From Plenodomus lindquistii (Eukaryota; Ascomycota; Dothideomycetes; Pleosporales; Leptosphaeriaceae), in assembly GCA_025504975.1 (NCBI GenBank), contig JANUWI010000013.1, positions 682,001-746,000 of the forward strand: a DNA stretch of 64,000 nucleotides. The letters run 5' to 3'. Each line of letters starts with the position of its first letter. Positions within the stretch are counted from its first letter, which is position 1. Of the stretch, positions 43,364 through 53,692 are shown piece after piece. The position numbers and the translations under genes are program-made. Below the pieces are notes generated by a model. That model searched no databases, was not told the DNA's origin, and was given only the letters and a program-made list of their open reading frames with translations.

Positions 43364-45347
43364 CTACCTCGCCATATTGAACTGCGACACGGCACCGAGA
43401 TCTCCCTCATCGGTGGCATTCGTCATCGGCGAGTCTCCTGCTTTTCGTCGCTCTTCAGCGATGCGCACAAGCGATGCATGGGTGCCGTCCGATGGGCGAG
43501 GCTTAAGGGGGTGGGGGGCATGCTGCAACGTGGTCAAAATGCTGCTAGCATCGAGCTCCATTGCGCTATACATGCCAGGCTCCATGGTGAAGATGTCTCG
43601 TCGGCCTTCTCGCGAGACAGATGCGTGTGGTACCGGCTTGAGATGCCTCCAGTCCATGTGATCGTCATCGACTGGGACACGGCCGTCAAGTAGCTTGAAG
43701 GCATCACTACATCCGATCGATCGCTCGCCAACGGTAGGAGACGAACAAGGCTTATTCAAGTCAATGTTGTTCTCCACTTTGGGCTCCATGGCAGGGAGCA
43801 CAGCGCTCCTGCTGGAGTTGCGCCGCGATAATGGACGAGGCACGCTAGTATTTGAGCTGCGACGTGAGCCAGAAGACTTGATGCTTGCATTTGAATTTCG
43901 TCGAGACAGCGGAGGTGTGGCTTCATTGCGCAATTGAGCGATCCTTTGGCACCAAGCTCGCTGCTTAGGGTTTCGTTGACAATCGTCGCAGCTTCCAGGA
44001 CCACTGATGACCGGGCCGACCTTCACATCCTCCATGATCTCCGCAGGTGCCATGCCATCAGGACCATCAGGACGAAGGGACGCATCTTTGCAGAGACAGA
44101 GCTCAGGATGACCTTCACACCACCCACAGTCCTGGTTCTTTGAAGGATCGTCGTTGACCGCCAACAATGCGTTTGGCTGTTGTGGAGCTCGGTTAGTTGC
44201 TCGGGCGAATTTGGCGGTGAAGTCGATCTCTTGCTCCTCGAATCCGCCACTCTCATTCTTCGAAGATTGTTCGATACCAGTCATGGGCGATGAACCATCA
44301 CGTGGAGGTAGCGGTACAGCTTCCATGGGCGTCAACAGCTGTGTCTGGAAAGTCATATCGTTGGCAATCTCCTTGATGCATGCGCAATCTTCGGGGTTGC
44401 AGCCATTACAGCCGAGAAGTTCCGCCGTCTTTGGCGTCCCATATTCCTGATGGCTGCTGATCGAACCTCGCGGTGAGTCGTGGCGAGCATCTTCGAGAGG
44501 ACTCATGTAGAGCATCTGCTGGCCGTTGACGATACTGGGCGTCTGCTGCTGACCCGCGCCTGGGGCAAGGGATTCCTTGAGGCGATGGAAGTGCTCCTTC
44601 CAATAGTCCCGCTCACGGGCGATACTGGCATTAAGATCCCTCAATTCCCGCAGCTCGTTTTGCAGCCGATCATTCTCTGCTATCCGCTCGTTGAGCGCAT
44701 TTCGGTGGGCTTGTTCGACTTGCTCGACTTGCTCAGTCAGCTCCTGGACCTTTGCGGCCTTTCGAGCGCGAAAAGCACGCTGCGATTCGCGATTCTGCGC
44801 CTTGCGCTTCGATGCGGGCTCATCTGTAGCCGGCTTGCGCCCGGGCTTCGGTCGAGGCGGAATCGTGTAGAGTTTGCCGGTAGGCCCCCCGCCACCTACG
44901 GCGGGGCCGTTTTCATACTGAGGCGATGACACCTTGGTGACTGGGCCTCGAGCGTTGGTGTCGGCCGTCTGCTGTGGGACAAGGACTGGTCATAGACGTT
45001 AGTCGGATGTGCAGGCTTGGCGTGGAGCGGTGCAGGTGGGGTGATGCGTATCACGAGCTGGAGCGGTCCCTAGAGGCGAAAGGAAGTATGAACGAGCGAA
45101 AAAGCAGCCAAGATGACGCTCAGAACCATGTCACACGCCTCTGATAGGCACAACCGCCGCGAACCGAGGGTACATGCAGAAAACAGGCGTGGTACAACTC
45201 ACCTCGGCCGTTCGAGGGACGCCTCACAGAGTTTGCACTCAGCTCCTGCGCTGAGGAGGCTGGCAAGGGCGAGGTGACGGGGGAGTCACAGCTGTTGACC
45301 TCTGAGGGCGAGGGAGTTAGACCAGCGTAGCCACCGTTGTCCGACAT
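43364..45347 (-). CDS. hapX: iron-responsive bZIP regulator HapX
   Basis: The proposed exons are 45347-45203 and 44985-43364, giving 588 aa. The 217-bp intron (GTGAGT donor, GACCAG acceptor) is long for this window, so two smaller introns are possible. The CCAAT-binding-complex interaction motif (KLYTIPPRPKPGRKPA, about 86-101) lies directly before the bZIP basic region (KRKAQNRESQRAFRARK, about 108-124) and a coiled-coil zipper. Three cysteine-rich regions follow: GCNGCNPEDCAC (about 240-251), CGWCEGHPELCLC (335-347) and CDDCQRNPKQRAWC (381-394). This combination is specific to HapX. In Aspergillus and other fungi HapX represses iron-consuming genes and activates siderophore genes when iron is low, and its cysteine regions sense iron. 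Two iron-type GATA sites lie within 75 bp upstream of the ATG. Confidence 0.93.
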
Positions 45348-45391
45348 GTTGTATAGCAGTGTGCATGGAAAACGAATGGGCGAGGTTGGCG

Positions 45392-45419
45392 TTATCAGAT
45401 GGAGCCCTGGTTATCAGAT
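45392..45419 (-). promoter_or_regulatory. paired iron-type GATA sites upstream of hapX
   Basis: On the gene strand ATCTGATAA occurs twice, at 45400-45392 and 45419-45411, 45-53 and 64-72 bp upstream of the hapX ATG. The sequence matches the ATCWGATAA element bound by SreA/SRE-type GATA repressors. The two sites are 19 bp apart, about two helical turns, on the same DNA face. A weaker copy (one mismatch) occurs near 45616-45624. SreA repression of hapX is known in Aspergillus. Confidence 0.65.
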
Positions 45420-46094
45420 CAAAATCACGCTATCCCGAAGCCGGCCGAACTCGGAGCGGAGCGGAATAACATGCGCCTTCGGAGCTTGGCAACAACGTGA
45501 CTACTCATGGGCACGGGAGGTCCGAGAACCACGTGGTTTTCCTTGGCATGCTCAATTTTTCTCTCCTACACGACACTTTGAAAAGCCACAAAGAGCTATC
45601 TAGCAACCACGCTATCTATCAGATCAACACCGTAGCAAGACCTGCAGGTGGAAGCTTAGAGCTAGAATACCTACACGCAGCACTAAAAATAACCTTTTTA
45701 GCTTCTTTCTGCTGGTTATAATGTGTGGTGTTGACTCTTTACTTCACGATAACGCTTAGACCAACAGTGGCAAGTCACGAGGTTCTCGCACTACCCGTGC
45801 GCTTGAGTACCGTGGCCGCGTTGATTGAATGATGACAGATTACAGCATGCGAACTGCTATTGATTAGATTACTGATCATCACCTGCAGCATCCATATTCA
45901 GAAGCACCGATCAAGCCACTTCCACGAGTGTACGCAGACATCGCGAGACAGGGTCATCGAAAGGAACAATTCTCTTTATTCACCCCAAAATGTATATCCA
46001 TTACCTAAGATATGCCAAAGCAAAAGATAGAGTACCTCTATGAACAAAAGCTATAGCCACGTACCCCTCCCATACAACTATTGACGTGCATCCC
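45420..46094. other. intergenic, no gene seen
   Basis: This is the hapX upstream region and the 3' flank of a small ORF. It has no other recognised coding sequence. Part of it belongs to the hapX promoter or leader. Confidence 0.45.
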
Positions 46095-46331
46095 CTACTT
46101 CTGCACAACAATCTCATTGCAGTCACCCAATGCGCCATACGGCCCCGCTCGCACAGCAACATGGACATTCACACCCCATTTCCTCGAATTCTCCGCAGCA
46201 ACGTTCGCAGCTTCTTGTTCCAGCGCTGTTGCTGCAAGGGCCAGTTTGCTACCGATGGTGGAGAGCTCCTCGCTGAGTTTCGAGAGCTCGCCTGCGAGCC
46301 TGAGGAGGTTGCCTGGGGTCTCAGATGTCAT
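46095..46331 (-). CDS. small hypothetical coiled-coil protein
   Basis: An ATG-initiated frame encodes 78 aa. The first half is a regular amphipathic helix (GNLLRLAGELSKLSEELSTI) rich in Leu, Ala and Glu, consistent with a short coiled coil. The second half is short and basic-neutral (NSRKWGVNVHVAVRAGPYG). There is no signal peptide. The composition looks coding, but no family is recognised and the size makes chance possible. It lies between HapX and a PhyH-type gene, all on the minus strand, with about 0.3 kb to the next gene. Confidence 0.45.
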   Translation of the reverse strand: MTSETPGNLLRLAGELSKLSEELSTIGSKLALAATALEQEAANVAAENSRKWGVNVHVAVRAGPYGALGDCNEIVVQK

Positions 46332-46641
46332 GTTTGGGGACTGATGAAGTGTATGTGACTTTGATCAGAGAATTCCGGTGACAGTATGGTGATGAATGAT
46401 GCTAAATTCGTGACGATGATATCACAGGGTATAGGTCGAGGTCGAACAAGGTGGACAAGTGATATAGAATATTCCGAGAGACGCGAAAGAAGGTTCTCAA
46501 AAAGAAATTAAGAGGATGCGTTCGTTGGCGTCACTACAGCATTTTCTTCACAAGTTAGTGTTGGGCAAATCAATGATGCGAAATGTGAACCCAAGGCAAT
46601 GAGTCACATGCTCGAACAACGTAATGTACTGCTATTCTTGA

Positions 46642-47865
46642 CTAAGCCTTCGAATCATTCTTCATCTTCTGCAGCTCTACCATTACTGTAGCCTTGGTCC
46701 AGCCAGCCTTCAGGCCTTTGAGCAGCAGATCCTGTTCACTCGATGGCGCCATACCCGCAGTCTCAGGCACCCGTCTATCGAGATTCGTCGGGAACGGATA
46801 TCCTTCCGCTACATTACCAACGAACGCTCTGACTCCATCACTCAAACCTTCACGTTTGTGCAATTCGACCAAAATATCCCACGTCGCTTCAATGAGCGGA
46901 TGGGTGTCAATCATCTCCATCGGCTTGCCAAATGCCGAGCTTATCTGCAGTAGATTCGCTGAGCGCATTACATCTTTCGAGACATTCTGTCCCGCGGCAT
47001 GGAATAGAGCAGGATTGAAGAATAGACCGTCGCCTTTCTCGAGTGGTAACGAGACATACTTCTCCAAAAAGTAGTCTTGGAATTCGGGAATGCGATAGGC
47101 CATGTAGCCTTCCTCGAATTTTTGACTAAACGGCAGCAGTCTTGTTGGCCCGCTCTCAACAGGCATATGAGAATGCGCAACTGCACCTTGCAGCGTAAAG
47201 CATTGACTCGCTACCTGCATAGCCTTGGGGAACTTCGCGCACGCCTCGTTACCCTGAAACCCAATGTGGTAGTCTCGATGGGAGATCTGCGCCTTCGCAC
47301 CAGGCTTCACAACATTGACCTGCGCCGTGAGTCTGTGGTGTGGGCCTAACCACGCCGAACATATCAACGGCAGCCATGGATTTGAGTAGTACTCCAAAAA
47401 CGACTGAGGATCCAGAAGACAATGCTTGGAGAACGAATTCCAGATTCGATCATTTGCGCCGGAGCCTGCGAAGTGGTCGCCGCGTTTGCCGGGGCTCTTC
47501 GTTTCTTCCGAGATGATGGATGTGAAGACTGAGTTTACTTTGTCGATGAGGGAGGTGTCTTTGTAGAGGTTTTTGGTTACGAAGACGCCGGGACCGGAGA
47601 GGAGGATGTGGTACCATTCATCTTGTATATTGAAGCGTTGGCCAGGTGCGAGGGAGGAGAAGTCAGGGAGATCGTATATTGGGACGTTTGAAGTGATAGT
47701 AGTAGCGAGTGGGTAATCAACTATCTCCGATTCAGTGACGAGCTTCTTGAAGTCATCTAGCGATGGAGGTTTCGATACTGAGAACAGGTGAGAGGGAAGG
47801 GATGTGTGTGTTTCCTTTTTTGCACCGCTGTCGTCGCCAATGTTGTCAATCCTCGATGGCGCCAT
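46642..47865 (-). CDS. phytanoyl-CoA dioxygenase (PhyH) family protein
   Basis: An uninterrupted gene encodes 407 aa. The iron ligands of the 2-oxoglutarate/Fe(II) fold are visible: His196 and Asp198 in ISHRDYHIGF and His289 in ALFHAAGQN, with Arg301 (VMRSANLLQIS) placed to hold 2-oxoglutarate. RLTAQVNVVKPG precedes the first ligand, as in the family. Such enzymes hydroxylate lipids or secondary metabolites. Several fungal ones sit in biosynthetic clusters, but no cluster partner is seen here. No signal peptide is present, and the C-terminus lacks a clear peroxisomal SKL signal (the last residues are DSKA). The iron dependence and proximity to hapX (about 1.3 kb away) suggest iron control, but that is only inference. 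Confidence 0.85.
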   Translation of the reverse strand: MAPSRIDNIGDDSGAKKETHTSLPSHLFSVSKPPSLDDFKKLVTESEIVDYPLATTITSNVPIYDLPDFSSLAPGQRFNIQDEWYHILLSGPGVFVTKNLYKDTSLIDKVNSVFTSIISEETKSPGKRGDHFAGSGANDRIWNSFSKHCLLDPQSFLEYYSNPWLPLICSAWLGPHHRLTAQVNVVKPGAKAQISHRDYHIGFQGNEACAKFPKAMQVASQCFTLQGAVAHSHMPVESGPTRLLPFSQKFEEGYMAYRIPEFQDYFLEKYVSLPLEKGDGLFFNPALFHAAGQNVSKDVMRSANLLQISSAFGKPMEMIDTHPLIEATWDILVELHKREGLSDGVRAFVGNVAEGYPFPTNLDRRVPETAGMAPSSEQDLLLKGLKAGWTKATVMVELQKMKNDSKA

Positions 47866-48204
47866 TGTTTTGTAATTTGAAAAGGCAGACTATCTGGCGC
47901 ATGCTTCTATAACTTGCGCGACGCTGTTGGCTCTTACGTGTTGAGGATGTCTTGCGAGGGCAAGAACGCCCGCCTCGGGCGAAATTGCCTCCTTCGGATC
48001 TGAAATGCGGGGTTCCCGCTTCACCAAGAGAGTCGCGACCGAACGTCGTCGCTGTTTTCCGTTATGTCACGGGGCCACGTACTACGTCTGATGGCGATAC
48101 TCTGTCAATGGATCACTTTCATTGCCAAATGTCACCGGGTAAGATGGCGCTCGCCTGCCGAAACGCCAGAGCATGTAGAGTACCAGCATCCAACCGTCCC
48201 AGAA

Positions 48205-48398
48205 ACGTGCGCCGTAGCCAGCGGCGATGGCGAGTCTGAAAGTGTCTGCTTTCCACACCAATCGAGAATTACCTAAATGGGTAACTTGAGTACACATGTC
48301 ACAAGCACGTGCGCCGTAGCCAGCGGCAATGGCGAGTCTGAAGGTTGTCTGCTTTCCACACTAAGTGAAAATTACCCAAATAGGTAACTTGAGTACAC
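48205..48398. repeat. tandem direct duplication, two copies of about 91 bp
   Basis: Copy 1 is 48205-48295 and copy 2 is 48307-48398, with a period of 102-103 bp. Both read ACGTGCGCCGTAGCCAGCGG at the start and AACTTGAGTACAC at the end. Most differences are transitions (C/T or G/A), plus a small indel near 48241/48344 and a short divergent patch. The copies lie 340-530 bp upstream of the PhyH-type gene start. Confidence 0.9.
48269..48387. promoter_or_regulatory. pair of TTACC-N6-GGTAA palindromes
   Basis: Within the duplicated block, each copy has an inverted repeat TTACC-N6-GGTAA at 48269-48284 (spacer TAAATG) and 48372-48387 (spacer CAAATA). The half-sites are perfectly kept while both spacer-end bases changed. 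This looks like a binding site for a dimeric regulator, but no factor is identified. Confidence 0.45.
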
Positions 48399-48539
48399 CG
48401 CATTCGTGATCAATTGCATTAACAAGTCTGGTAGCGCCACACTAAGCACAGAGCCAAAGAAAGTAACTCTTCGACAGGCCAATTATTCGTACCACACGTG
48501 AAGAGATTCAGTCCGGCGGCAACGTTCCTTGTAGTGAGG

Positions 48540-50808
48540 CTATCCACGTATTGACCACTTCCCGCCTCGAGCCTTTGCTAGCAAGCCTCCCATGCGATTC
48601 TTTCGCTTGTCCTCACCGTCAGCAACAGGCTGCTGGTTAATGACCGCGAAGCCGCCTCTGTCAGTCTTTCCGTTCGATTCGACTTGTGTCCAAGTCCTGC
48701 TAGGAGTCGCACTTAGTGGTGTCGGTGGCGTATTTGATAGCTCGGCTGGCTCTACTGAACCAACTTCGACTGGAGCTACGTGCTCTATGCTACCAACTGG
48801 AGGTGGAGCAGGCACCCATTCAACTCGAATTGATTCATCTCGACTGAGCTTTTGATCATTGAACCACAATTCAAACTTTATGTCAGCCGGACCGATGAGC
48901 ACACGGACAGAATACTCGATGCGTAGATAATGCTTTTGCAGGGACCAGAATCTCTTGTTTCGCTCCACAAACTTTTTCTCATCTGCAGCCGAAAGGTCAG
49001 AGCTGATCTCGCACAAGATACGCGTATCTAGTATTAGGTCAGTCTTGGAAGTCTGATAGCACAGGCCACACCTACACTGGTTCATCTGATCTGGCAATAC
49101 CGCCGCGTCCACATCGCACTCAATCACTGTTGTCGGAAATGCTCTGCGAGGATCTCCAGGATCGACCTTCTTCACGAAGTTATGCACGATTGGCCTGTCT
49201 ACGCTCACCGGTGCGCCCTTCTTGACGAACCAGGCTATGGATTGAGCGATATATAGCTTGCTGTTCATCGGATCTTTTACGAGTTCTTTGCCCTGGTGTT
49301 CGGGATTTTTCCTATCGTATGCGATCTTACAGACCGTACCGTACGACGCACGACAGCAACGCCATCCAAGTACCGACCGAGACGTGAGAATCTTACGGAC
49401 CCTATCGCTCACGAGTCCTTTGCATACCGCAAGCTGTGGATCAGGCGCTATCCTGACAGCTAGAGATCGCGCGTTTGGAAATGAAGTCTTGCGGTAATAT
49501 AGACGTAGCTGCGACTGCACGTACGCGCTATTGCCAAGGCCACCGCTCAGCACAAGATGTGCGACGTGTTCGTTGGGGAATTTCTGGAAGAGCGATTGAA
49601 GTTGAGTGTCGATGAGCTTGAACAGCTTCGCGATTTGTTTGTCGAACAAATATTGTAGGTCCTGCCGCTCGAACGTCATCTCGCCATTGCGGATGCGAAC
49701 TTCTGGATCCGAGTTATTGTACGTATGTGGTACACGCGGAATGGCAATGCTAAACAGTGGTGTATCGTCTGGAGCACCGTACTCGCACTTGACAGCTTGG
49801 AAGTCCCGACTCTTCATCATCTCCCAGCCTGCGTCTGCTGGATCTACAGGAAGTGGATTGGTAGTATGGGCCATGATCAACCGCTGCATGACCAATTGCT
49901 CAAATTCGTAATCGATTGCAGCAGATCCAATAGTCTCGCCGAAGACGACATCCATCTGCTGGAGGTCGATGGCTTGATTCACTGTGCCCGTGACTCTCAA
50001 AACACTCAAATCAGTTGTGCCGCCACCAGCGTCGCATACCAGTAAGACGTCATGCTCGCGGAAAATACCCGGTGCTTCGGTGGAAACATGAACAGCTGCT
50101 GCCTCCGCTTCTGTAAGACCAATCGACATCACATGGTTGGGTTGCGAACCAAAACCAACCTGTTTAGCAATCTTCTTGAAGTTCTCCACGGTTGGAACAG
50201 GCGCCCATGTCGTTGGCACGCTGAAGATGAATTCGATGCGGGCGTCTTCCCAGCTCACACCCGACAACTCTCCGCCGAGCTTGAACGACAGATACTCATA
50301 CATCTTCCGAAGATAGTCAGCATACCATTTCTCCACCTCTTCCAGGCTTTCTGGCGCGCCTTCAGGATCCTCATGCTGCTTTTGGCGCAGCTTGTCTGGG
50401 TCGAGGCAAGTCTTGAACCACTCTTTGTATTCCCTGTCATCTGAAGATGTCTCCGCAGTAGTTTCGGAGAGGAAGCCCCATGATGAAGGTTCGCTCGAGT
50501 TTGTGGGATAAACAACAACCGTTGGCACCTTGTTCTCGTTGGCCTGGAAGCGACCTGGCCATTTCTGTACCCAGCGAACAGTTTCACTTCCAATGGAAAG
50601 ATTGATATAGGCCACTCCAGTACCTGCCAAAGAGCAACATGTCAGCTTGAAGATCTCAGGAGAGTGTGCGTGTAGATAGCACACCACGCTAGTGATTAGC
50701 GCGCATTGACCACCGCGTCGACATCGACAACCTCCACACAATGTCAGACGTACATGTCATTCCCAAATCCACCCCTACGATCATGTGCGGCCGCATACCA
50801 CTGTCCAT
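48540..50808 (-). CDS. Hsp70-like actin-fold ATPase
   Basis: The exons are 50808-50754 (18 codons plus one base) and 50623-48540. The 130-bp intron has a GTACGT donor and GGCAG acceptor, and the join is in phase 1. The product is 712 aa. Phosphate-1 VGVDLGMTCTGVAY spans the splice junction (residues about 11-24), so the gene is only recognisable after joining. Phosphate-2 DAGGGTTDLSVL lies at about 216-227 and the adenosine motif LSGGLGNSAYV at about 377-387. These give an Hsp70/HSPA12-type nucleotide-binding domain. The C-terminal third does not look like a standard peptide-binding domain and ends in a basic, Gly-rich tail. Such proteins are multiplied in filamentous fungi, and their client and partner are unknown. 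It is probably cytosolic, since no signal peptide is seen. Confidence 0.9.
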
Positions 50809-51448
50809 CGCGCAAATGTAGCTTTTGGTTTCTCTCGGACTGCTCTTGCGGCCTTGGAGTATTGTCTATAAGCACGGTATGCAGGTGTTATGCGGGTGCT
50901 CCGTCAATGTCTCAGCCTTGCGGCACAGCGTCGCTCAAGAGACCACGCCTCAATGCCATTTGGCCCCCAGCTGTCACACGCCTGTCACCTTGCATAAGCT
51001 TCATTGCGCATGCATGTAGTGACAAGGTATGGATGTTTGCTTTTGGCCGCAGCATGTTTTTGAGATGAGCTGATTTAAATGTGAGCCACAATTCTTGGAA
51101 TGAAGCATTCACGATGGTGGACTAACGCTCTTTGCTACATACGACAGCACTCCGGATCTCAATGTAACAAAAGATAAGTTGGGCACACACGTCGCTACAA
51201 GGCTGGCCCCCAAAAAAAGCACGCGCACGGTCAGCACCATGCGCCCCCTTCCTGCATGCACACACTAATCCTCTCTACCTGTTCATCGTGGATAGGTTCG
51301 TTATTAATACACTGCAGATGTCGCTTTGGTTCTACGATCTCACGGTCCTTCCCTAGTGTTCTACCTGCAGGCAACTTAGTTACCACTTTTCCGTGTCGTC
51401 TTTAATCATCAGCGAGCCAACAACACCGCACAGGAGGAGCAACTCACG
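50809..51448. other. divergent intergenic region, no gene seen
   Basis: This 640-bp region lies between the starts of the Hsp70-like gene (minus) and the single-pass membrane protein gene (plus). Only short, unlikely frames occur. Confidence 0.5.
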
Positions 51449-52925
51449 ATGGAAGGCCCAGGCACTAAAAACTGGACTGGTCGCACCACCATACCCCCAC
51501 CGGCGCCCGGCGTGATTACTCCACAGACTATGACACTTTCGCTGCTGAAGGACACTCCGCTCGCCAGTGTAATCATTCCCAATCCCATGCAAGATCACGT
51601 CACCGTTCTTCCGGGTACGATAGAGCTTGCGAAGGGAGCCACTGTCATTGTGCCAGATAAGGTCTCTATATCACTTCAGTGGGACCCCGCTTCAGTGATC
51701 TGGTTTGCACCAGTTTCTCAGAACACGCCAGCGTCGGCCACATCCTCGGGTCTACTATCGTCTTCAGTAATCTCTGCAACAACCCCACGGTCGACTGAAG
51801 GTGTAAGGACGGCGACTGATCCTACTTCCCCAGTTTCGGTATCAACTACGCTTGGCGGTTCGACAGCTGCAATAGCTCCTTCCTCTGGAACGCGCCCAAA
51901 TTCCAACAAAGACAAGTCCTCTCTTTCAGCTGGTGCTGCTGCTGGAGTTGGTATAGGTTGCCTTGTTGCGGGTGCACTCGTAGCGGGCCTGGTGTTTTGG
52001 CTGTGTTGTGGCAAGAGACGGAAGACACATACTGGCGACTCAGAGACTCGTACTCTTGAGCTTGCACCGTATAGCAAGAAGCCTTTGACAGGTATAATTC
52101 CACTTGACAGCGGCATCTCCTCCGCAAATACATTCGACGCAGGTATCGCACAACCCTTAGAAGACAAGATTTTGACAGGTGAAATCTCGAAAATCAGCAA
52201 TTCGATCAAAAACCACGTGCAGAGCTACTACCATAGTGGACGCGTCAACTCAGCACTGGTTGACGACGACGATTTGCGCGTACTTGGATCAGATATGCCA
52301 GTATCAGTCCAGACTTTGAGCGGATTACTGGCAAGCTCAACTAATCGAGAGATCGCGTTGAGATTCTGCATGGCTTGGGCGATCGTTACGAGAATCCAAG
52401 GTCAACCGAGCGGCTTCCTCCCAACCGAGCTCACGCAATGCTTACAATCAACATCTGTCGCCCATGGCGATATGAAAGGTAAGAGGCTGTTATATATACG
52501 CTGCCGCTACTAATGCTAAAGTAGCGCACAACGCACTGCTTGCAAAATGGCGTGTCATGACTGCAGCCCTTCTACAACCAACATACGTTCGCAACGCCTT
52601 CACGTCGTCCGATAGTCGCAATAACTCGATTCGTGCCACAGTCGGTGCACTTGACAATGTGCTCCAGCCATATGCTGATTCGAGAATGGACAACGAGCAG
52701 CGCAGGCGTAATTTGGAGGAGATCGTGAAGAGAGCGGCTGTCTTCGCATTCACCCTCTTCTCACAGCCAAGCTCATGGCACTTCGACTGGAGCCAGGCCC
52801 AAAGCCCTGAATCTGGCGAGCTCTGTATCTTCCCTGCTCTGCTGCAGGTCACTGACGAGACTGGGAACATGATTCGACCTCCACGGCCCTTTAGCGAAAG
52901 CGTGATGCGAAGAATGGACACGTAG
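51449..52925 (+). CDS. single-pass membrane protein of unknown function
   Basis: The exons are 51449-52478 and 52522-52925. The 43-bp intron has a GTAAGA donor, an ACTAAT branch and an AAAG acceptor, and the join is in phase 1. The product is 477 aa. Residues 1-155 are Ser/Thr/Pro-rich and probably exposed, but no cleavable signal peptide is seen at the start. Residues about 160-187 form a glycine/alanine-rich membrane span (AGVGIGCLVAGALVAGLVFW) followed by CCGKRRK, which fits an inside-positive anchor. The C-terminal 290 residues are soluble, with a helical region containing TNREIALRFCMAWAIVTRI and WHFDWSQ. The layout recalls fungal cell-surface sensors (Mid2/Wsc-like), but the Cys-rich WSC domain is absent. 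It is not a family I can name. Confidence 0.75.
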
Positions 52926-53692
52926 GTCCTCTAGTGTCGATGTATGGCGGCTCCTCAGATGCAATTTGCCCGCATTGTATTCTTTCGTACTGAGTATATC
53001 AGCTCAACACTGGCATATGTCTTTTGATGGTGTTTTGAGCTGTAAGCGTGCAGTAATTCATATGAAAGTGCACACGCCAAGTTCCGTACGAATTCGGACG
53101 AGATTCTGGGACTTTTCCGCTTGCACACTGGTCACAACGGATCCACTCACTTGTTTTAGGTAGAAGCATAAAGCACATGTAAAGTAGTGGCACCGTCATC
53201 CCTGCATGTCAAGTCTCCGCCCCCATGCTCCACATCTCGTGTCAATATAGAGACTTCGCAAGCACAGTATCGATGTCTCATTGGATCAGCCTTGTCGATC
53301 AGCTGCAACAGTCGGCGAATACTGGCGCGCCATGCTGCATGGCTGGAGATTGGCGCATAATGTACGACCCTTGTTGCGGCACAGCACATCTACCCGCCTG
53401 GATGTGATCTTTCGCGCCCAAGACGCACAACCTCACGCGGAGGACCCGACCTCACCAAGAAGTCTGAGCCACGATTCAGCGTTGGCTGTCCCATGCACGA
53501 GAGCAAGTTTTTACTTACAAAGAGTCACGTCGTCGGCACTTAACTGACACAGTGGACATTACTTACAGTACTGGCACATTCGGGTATTAGGCTAGTGCGG
53601 CACAGACTTTGTCCTATTCATTTCTGTGTCATCCTCTATCGCAGCCGTCAAATGCGCATAGGCTCCTCGAACTGCCTCTAGTGCTGACTGCG
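52926..53692. other. intergenic, no gene seen
   Basis: This interval contains only short frames. It is the promoter region of the next gene on the plus strand. Confidence 0.5.

Larger units (their letters stand above)
47866..48539. other. intergenic region containing a tandem duplication
   Basis: This stretch of 0.67 kb separates the PhyH-type gene promoter from the end of the Hsp70-like gene. It contains a 103-bp-period duplication, described separately, and no gene. Confidence 0.6.
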
